NCBI RefSeq assembly: GCF_040054535.1
Contig: NC_090795.1
Location: 4,873,501 to 4,937,500 of the forward strand
Source of the DNA: Antennarius striatus
Lineage: Eukaryota > Chordata > Actinopteri > Lophiiformes > Antennariidae
Direction of reading: 5' to 3'
Length of the DNA stretch: 64,000 bases
Shown here: in pieces, positions 20,516-64,000 of the stretch
Layout: every line of letters begins with the position of its first letter
Position numbering within the stretch: the stretch's first letter is position 1
Notes under the pieces: generated by a model
What the model saw: only the letters and a program-made list of their open reading frames with translations
Databases searched by the model: none
Told to the model about the DNA's origin: nothing
Position numbers and translations under genes: made by a program

Positions 20516-22598
20516 ATTTGTATGCATGAACAAGCCTGTAATATCAAACCCTTTCCATCTCCCTTTGTAAAAAGGAGCTGTGAAGGGATCCAAATGGTTC
20601 GTACTCTGGTCGACACCAACGAGACTGCATCAGAACTGCAAAGGCGGGTCTGTGTGAAGGTTTGAAAACAGCCAGCGAGTCTTAGATTTGGTATTTGTGC
20701 ACGACTCTTTGGGTGTGTGGGTGATGTAATGTATTAATGAGAGGATGAAATGGTTACATCACATTTAAATTAGATTTTATTTCAGCCATTGTCTACCTGC
20801 CTGCAAAGATGTGATTGGACAATTGCAATTAGAGGGAGAGTTTTAGAACTATCAGCCGTAACTGCAGACTTTTATTAGCTTTACTGTAGAAATAACTAAA
20901 CCAGGTATGTTCTGGGTGATGGTACGGATGATGACAGATTGAGGTAAATACCTAAGATGATCAGTCAGATGCTAATTTGTCTTTGGTCTCGATGTGATGG
21001 ACACGAGTTGCAGAATTTAAAAAAAAAATCCAGGTGATTGTTATCTCAATGTATTTTCAGTGTCAAACTGAAAGGGTGTTATATTGCACGTCTTATTTTT
21101 CAGTAGGATTCCAGGATATCAATAAAGTGAGTCTACAATCATCGGTGTAAAAACATGATTTCATCTTTGACAGTAGAAATGAGTTGGAATTTGTTCATCT
21201 TCGAAGTTTAGTATTGATCATTAATGATTGTGATGATTAACAATATTCACATTTAAGTAAAAAAGTAGAGAAAAAAAGGCCACTCATAAAAATAAAAAAG
21301 TTTTTTTTTTCTTTTCTGTACTATACTGCTATACTACAAATGTTTGCCATGAGTTACCTGAATCTGCAAATGTTTTGGCCTTGCTATGTACATTAATGTG
21401 TTGGCAGGATGAGCAAATCATTACATAAAAGATAGAGAAGCCACTGGTTATGCTGGGAACATACTGGAAAAGGAAATCACACTGGAACATGAAGGAAATC
21501 TCTTCCTATACCAGTTTGTTTTCTGGCTTACACAAGCTGTATCCAGATAGAATGAAATGAATAAGAGCCAGCTCAAACATATGCATCCATAAAGCAGGTG
21601 GATATTAATCACTACTGTAAACTGCACTCTTCTGCATTCACACACATCAACACACGCACAAAAGTCACCTACGATTTAGAAAATATATTCAGCACACACA
21701 CCCACAAGCGCCTGTCTTGTCATTTTGCATTAGTACCACATGTCAAATGAGCAAAAATAAAATGTGCATGAAAAGAAAATTGTGCAAACTATAATCGGGG
21801 ACAAAATGGCACAGCAAAAAAAAATAAAAAATCATAGCACGGTATCCATGATTAGAGGAATCAAGAATGAGAAGGATAAATGTTCTCCAGCCACCCATTA
21901 AAAATAAAACCCGCTGACACTCTCGGTAAACAAACAAACTGAATTAAAAAAAAAAAAAAGCATCATGAACTTCATTCAAATTGAAACCAGCCAAGCGAAT
22001 ACAACACCGAAGCTGCCCTAGCTCTCCGATCAATGGCGATGACAGGAGTTCGGCTTACGTCACGCCGGAAAGCTGCAGCTTCCCTGTCAGCGCGACCAGT
22101 GGAAAAGTCAATTAAGCCAGCTATGGTATCGAAAAGCAATACCAACAGTCTAAACGGATAAACACGCTGACCCCTTATGAAAACCACGTACTGAAAGGAC
22201 AGGGAAAGAAGTAAGAACCTGATGGATATATAAAGGCCTATACAGTATAACCCCACTGACAGTGGAAATCTCTGTTCACATACTCTGCATTGCTTCTGAA
22301 AATATAGATTGTATAATTCACCAGTATCCAGCCATACAAAACTAAACCGACGGCGAAGGAGTCATCGATGCCCCCCCCCCCATTCCCCCCAGAGAGGTCA
22401 TCTCCGTGCCGACAGGAGCTGAAAAACTGGGATCAGCTTTCAGGGTTTTCTTGTTTTTCTCACTTCCGTCAGCTGCTCCATCCAGCCTCATGCAGCGCTC
22501 AGCGGGCCGATTCCACAGTCGTGTTAACGCTGGTGTCCCCCAACAACAGGAGGGTCCTGGTGAGAAGTCCCCACGGTGCTGGAAGGTGGAGGGCCATC

Positions 22599-22640
22599 GC
22601 AGGAGGAGGAGGAAGAGGAGGAGGAGGAGGAAGAGGGGGA
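22599..22640 (+). repeat. GGA/GAA-rich purine tract
   Basis: An almost pure AGG/AAG run on the plus strand (CCT-rich in the plxdc2 mRNA sense), directly next to the telomere-like repeat. Confidence 0.85.
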
Positions 22641-22641
22641 T

Positions 22642-22659
22642 TTAGGGTTAGGGTTAGGG
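22642..22659 (+). repeat. Short interstitial telomere-like repeat (TTAGGG)x3
   Basis: Three exact tandem copies of the vertebrate telomere unit. They start 36 nt past the plxdc2 stop codon, within the predicted 3' UTR, where the mRNA reads CCCTAA. Confidence 0.9.
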
Positions 22660-22694
22660 CTGTGGGAATGCATTTGCTCCCCCCCCCATCCCAC

Positions 22695-60167
<37,473 letters not shown>

Positions 60168-63100
60168 CTGTAAAGACAAAGTATGGGTTTCATGCACTGA
60201 TATTTATCTTGATATGGATGCATATTCCGCGTGACTCAGCAGCCGTCACACGGACCGGTGGGCCACAGCCGTCCAAACTCATCTCCTTTCCTGAATCTGA
60301 AATGAGACACCGCTGGGGAAAAAAAAATGGCATGGTGTTAATGCAAACACTGACTGAAGTGATTAACGGAGACAAAACCACCGGTTCTGGGGTGAAATGT
60401 GCAGCATCTTCAATTGAAATGTGTCAGTGAGGAAGAGGAGGGTGTCAGACAGCCTTCCCTACGGATTCTTTCTTCTCGAAGTGGAAATAGAAAAAGCAAA
60501 AACAGAACCTTATGAAAAATATTGGTTTGTGGTTCATGTGAACACCAGATTAAATTCCTGCCTTAGATGTCAATGATTTGATGATTTTTTAGCTCAGAGA
60601 AATAAAATAAAAAACCAGGGCTCACATATTCCTGACAATACTGTCAACATCGTTCCAAAAAAATGTACTTAATGCATTATTAATATGAAAATGAACTTGA
60701 AAGCAACAGTGCAGACATAAGAGCTGCTCACATTGAAAGCACCATGTCCTAAATGTCCATCACATCACATTACATTCTATTATGTTACATTTATGTGAGG
60801 TCTTTATTTCCTGCTTCCTTGCTTTTCCTGACAGAACAAAAATATACATGAAAAACTACCAATCCTGACACATAAGCATGTTCTAGATCGCCTGTAGGTA
60901 TGAAGAAGAGCAGACAGACGGTCCGGTGACAGACTGCAGACTTGCTACTCTGCTTGAGGCTAAAGCTCAGCATACTTGGATAAGTTCCTGCATAATAGGA
61001 TTTTGTATTTAAGTACAATTAGTAATAAAGTGTATTTTAATAGCACTTATCCAAACAAAAAGTTTAAAAAGTGCTTTAGTGTTACTAAACATGCAAATAG
61101 TGTTGGCTTTAGGGTAAAAATTACTGCTGATTACTCTGAATTGGTTCTTTTTCCGAGGCAGAGGTCAGTGGGTTTAATTAGACCGAGTCCACTTTCTGCT
61201 TCTCTTCTCTCGGGCTCACATTTCTTTCTCCTTGTAGTCTTCCTCGCTCCTCTCTGCCGGCCCCCCCAGAACAGCAGTTCTCAGGAGAGAGCTGGTGAAA
61301 GCAAGTGGAGGTGCTTCAGATGTTAATTCACCCAAAGTGGAAGCTGACAGATTCACTTTACGTTGAGTATCAGGAAAAGCAAGAGGCAAAGAGCCCAACC
61401 TGCTCTTTGATGCTGACGTCAAGTGCAGCACGGAGGACAACCAAGGGCCAGGTTCAGTTTGGAGCTAATTTGTTTTTTCAAAAAAACAGAACAACTTAAT
61501 AATTCCCATCCTAAATGAAAGACATTCAAACCCAAACACCACGTCCTGAATCTGGCTACACTCACAGAGCCCCTTTGGGACACATTGATCGATGTGATCG
61601 TGAAGAGATCATGAGTTTTCGTTCACAATCAAGAGCGATGACACTATGATGACATCACTATAATGAAGAACTACTATCTCATTCCTTGACCTTGGAAACG
61701 TACTGCTACTTTGGCATCATATGTTTAACTGGATTTATTATGGAATGCTGTTATTAGCACTCTTGCCAGTATAACATACCCACAATGTACTGTACGTCTT
61801 GCTGCCTTTGTGCATGCTAATAACACAATTCAAGCAATTCAAATTCATGTTAGGAAACATTATGTGTTGATTTTCAATTCATTTTAATGCACAGCATGTT
61901 AGCAGGATAACCTCCCCCACATTTAAGCAGCCTATTTACTCCAAAAACCCATGCTAAATGTGTGACTGTTTCATTAGCCTCTTCTTCATCGTATTATTCC
62001 AGAAGCAGCTAATAGAATTTATCTGTTTTTCTCTTCTTCCTACACGGAACCCCACTGGTTGCATATGGTGGTTGTTAGTTGTTGGCAGGTCTCCTGGCCG
62101 GATTCACTCACTGTCTCATTCCCACCACAGCACTAACACTTTCTGACCCTCACTCTATCACTAATGGTGATTCGTCACACCCATGAGGACAAAGCAGTCC
62201 GGGCAAACTTCCTGTTAAATGCATTTATTTACTCCAGTCCAAGAGGCACCTACATATTTATTCTCGTCCCTTAAAGAGTCTTTGTCAGATCCTCGATATA
62301 TGATGGAAAGCTGGCAATGAGTAGATGCTTCAACGTAAACCGTGACCACAGCATAAGGGCCATGAATAAATGGCTCCTCTATTCCCGGTGTGTCCCTCTA
62401 CTAACAGTCATGATGACTCACCCTTTATAAAGGGCATATGCACCTGCATTTCTCTTGGGAAAACCACCTCGATCCTTATAATGCAGGGGAAACTCTGGAT
62501 CCTTTGTCAAGCATTGGAGGGAGAATGAAGGGTATAGACCCCTGAGGGACACCAAAAAAATAACTCTCCAGCAGGACAGGGCTTCTCCTCAGTGTGAAAG
62601 TGCTGCTCAGCTTTTGTGTGAAAGGAAGTCTTTCTTCTTCTACTTCTCTTTCAGTGCATCTGAAAGCCCCTGCATACCTTTACCCTGACTGTGTCACACA
62701 GTCTCGTTGGCCAGACTCACACCCGTCGACAGCTCCGATTGACAAAACACCGGAGGGACCGTTACTTGGTTCCACCTCGAATCTTTCAAGAACACTTAGG
62801 AGGTCATAAAATCACAGAATAACAGCGCTGTCAGCACCCCTTCTTCCATCCAGTTTCTGCTTCACCCCTCTTTTCTCGGAGTTTCCACCTGACTCATGGA
62901 TCCTAACGGGAGACTGCCACACATGACCGGCAAGTAGAGATGATGGGATGCTTTGCTGCAGTTATGCATGCTAATGTGTGTGTTTTAGTGGAAAAAAGGA
63001 TTAACAGTAGTCACATCCGTCTATGCTTTCTTAGCCTTTCTATCTCTGGGTGTCAGAGTGCTTAATTTAGCCCCCTTTCCTAGCTGCTTTATCAGTGTAG

Positions 63101-64000
63101 GAACAGAATCTGCCAAACACACATTCTCTAAGGCAGACTCTGTGCTGATCCACTCAAAAACAAGGCCAGTAGTTTTTCTTGGCTTAAAAAAAACATGTTG
63201 CTAGAAAAGAATGCAAGAAAGTTTGGCATAAAACAAACTGATGAGATTAACAGAATCACTTTAGATCATGAAAGGGAAGACTGAAATAATTTGCCCATTC
63301 TGATGTCTTGTTCTATTCATTAGTGAAGATATATCAGTAACATTTGTCTTGACAAACACTTCATCACTCTAACACACACTTACACACAAAAGCAATAACT
63401 AGTCATGGTATTATGCGCTTGGCTTTTGAGGTTTTAAAATAAAAGGATCCGTGTCCTCCGGATTGTAATGGCATCGCATGAAAAGGTTATTAATGCATAA
63501 CGTTGTTTCATCAATAAACGTCAGGAGAAGAGGGATATTATGTCCATTACTGACCGCTATGATTACTTCAAAGTGTTTACTTTGTCTGACAAGCCTTGCA
63601 AAACCTTGAACTATTACATTGCAAATGATAATAAACAGAGAAAAGCAGCTATTCCCTCAATTTCAAAAGCTGAATATAGAGAATGGCTTCCACTTTTGCT
63701 TGACAAAACCAAATATCAATAATTCTATGTCCAGTAATCCTCTATTTATCACATTTTCTTTGTTGTTTGTCCGTTCTTTGTCTGATCATCTGACAACCTG
63801 TTGTAGGATTTGTTTGATTAAAATATGAATATGGAAGTCTTCTCTGGTGTTTTGCATGTGGGTCCTAACCATGCCCCTGACACAATGACACAACAATAAA
63901 ACAGACTCATGACCTTGGAAAGCTTTGACGGTGTTATCAGGCTTGACTGATACGAAACTGATCAGACAGACAGATAAACGGGGGAATATTCAACGTGATG
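60168..64000 (-). other. plxdc2: plxdc2 first-intron sequence
   Basis: No signal-peptide exon is seen in this stretch, so the first coding exon is further right. Nothing else here can be supported. Confidence 0.5.

Larger units (their letters stand above)
19421..22694 (-). other. plxdc2: Probable plxdc2 3' UTR and 3' flank
   Basis: No coding exon is seen. It contains the hAT MITE at 19883-20515, a C-run at about 22373-22382, a GGA-rich tract and the telomere-like repeat near the stop codon. The true 3' end is unknown. Confidence 0.4.

Overview
This window is vertebrate nuclear DNA, most probably from a ray-finned (teleost) fish. The genes are split into many short exons with GT/AG introns and encode recognisable vertebrate proteins. 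The repeats are also fish-like: a LINE tail ending in TATC/TCTA-type repeats, non-LTR tails of the 'gcgacccctgaagggaaaagcc' kind, hAT elements and long CA tracts. There are no bacterial operons, CRISPR arrays or prophage. I assigned exons by reading both strands and checking splice sites and codon phase across every junction. The protein names come from remembered family sequence, not from a search.

Layout. (1) 1-3.9 kb, minus strand: maf1, repressor of RNA polymerase III. Six coding exons are present; the last lies left of the window, and a decayed hAT transposon fills the visible part of the last intron. (2) 5.04 kb, plus: a tRNA-Arg(CCG) gene, followed by the 3' end of a LINE. (3) 6.0-8.9 kb, minus: zfand1, complete in eight exons (269 aa). 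(4) 9.5-12.2 kb, plus: chmp4c, complete in five exons (234 aa), head to head with zfand1 across a 0.6 kb promoter region with CRE-type sites. (5) 12.5-14.8 kb, plus: a GIMAP/AIG1-type GTPase with a divergent P-loop. (6) 14.8-22.7 kb: GIMAP 3' UTR, spacer with an LTR-like repeat and a CTCF-like motif, then the probable long plxdc2 3' UTR with a hAT MITE. (7) 22.7 to beyond 64 kb, minus: plxdc2, with 13 coding exons in perfect phase (499 codons plus stop). The signal-peptide exon lies beyond the right edge. Its introns hold microsatellites, a SINE-like repeat and a decayed zinc-finger fragment.

The genes do not form a pathway: Pol III control (maf1), stress-granule and proteasome work (zfand1), ESCRT-III membrane scission (chmp4c), an immune-type GTPase and a type I membrane receptor (plxdc2). 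zfand1 and chmp4c are also neighbours in human, so that pair is an ancient block. maf1 and plxdc2 are on other chromosome regions in human, so the rest of the order is a fish-side rearrangement. I found no convincing undescribed system. The points most worth a second look are the GIMAP gene (odd P-loop, cassette exon, splice donor overlapping the stop), the chmp4c C-terminal linker, the telomere-like repeat just after the plxdc2 stop, and the transposon insertions with readable target-site duplications.
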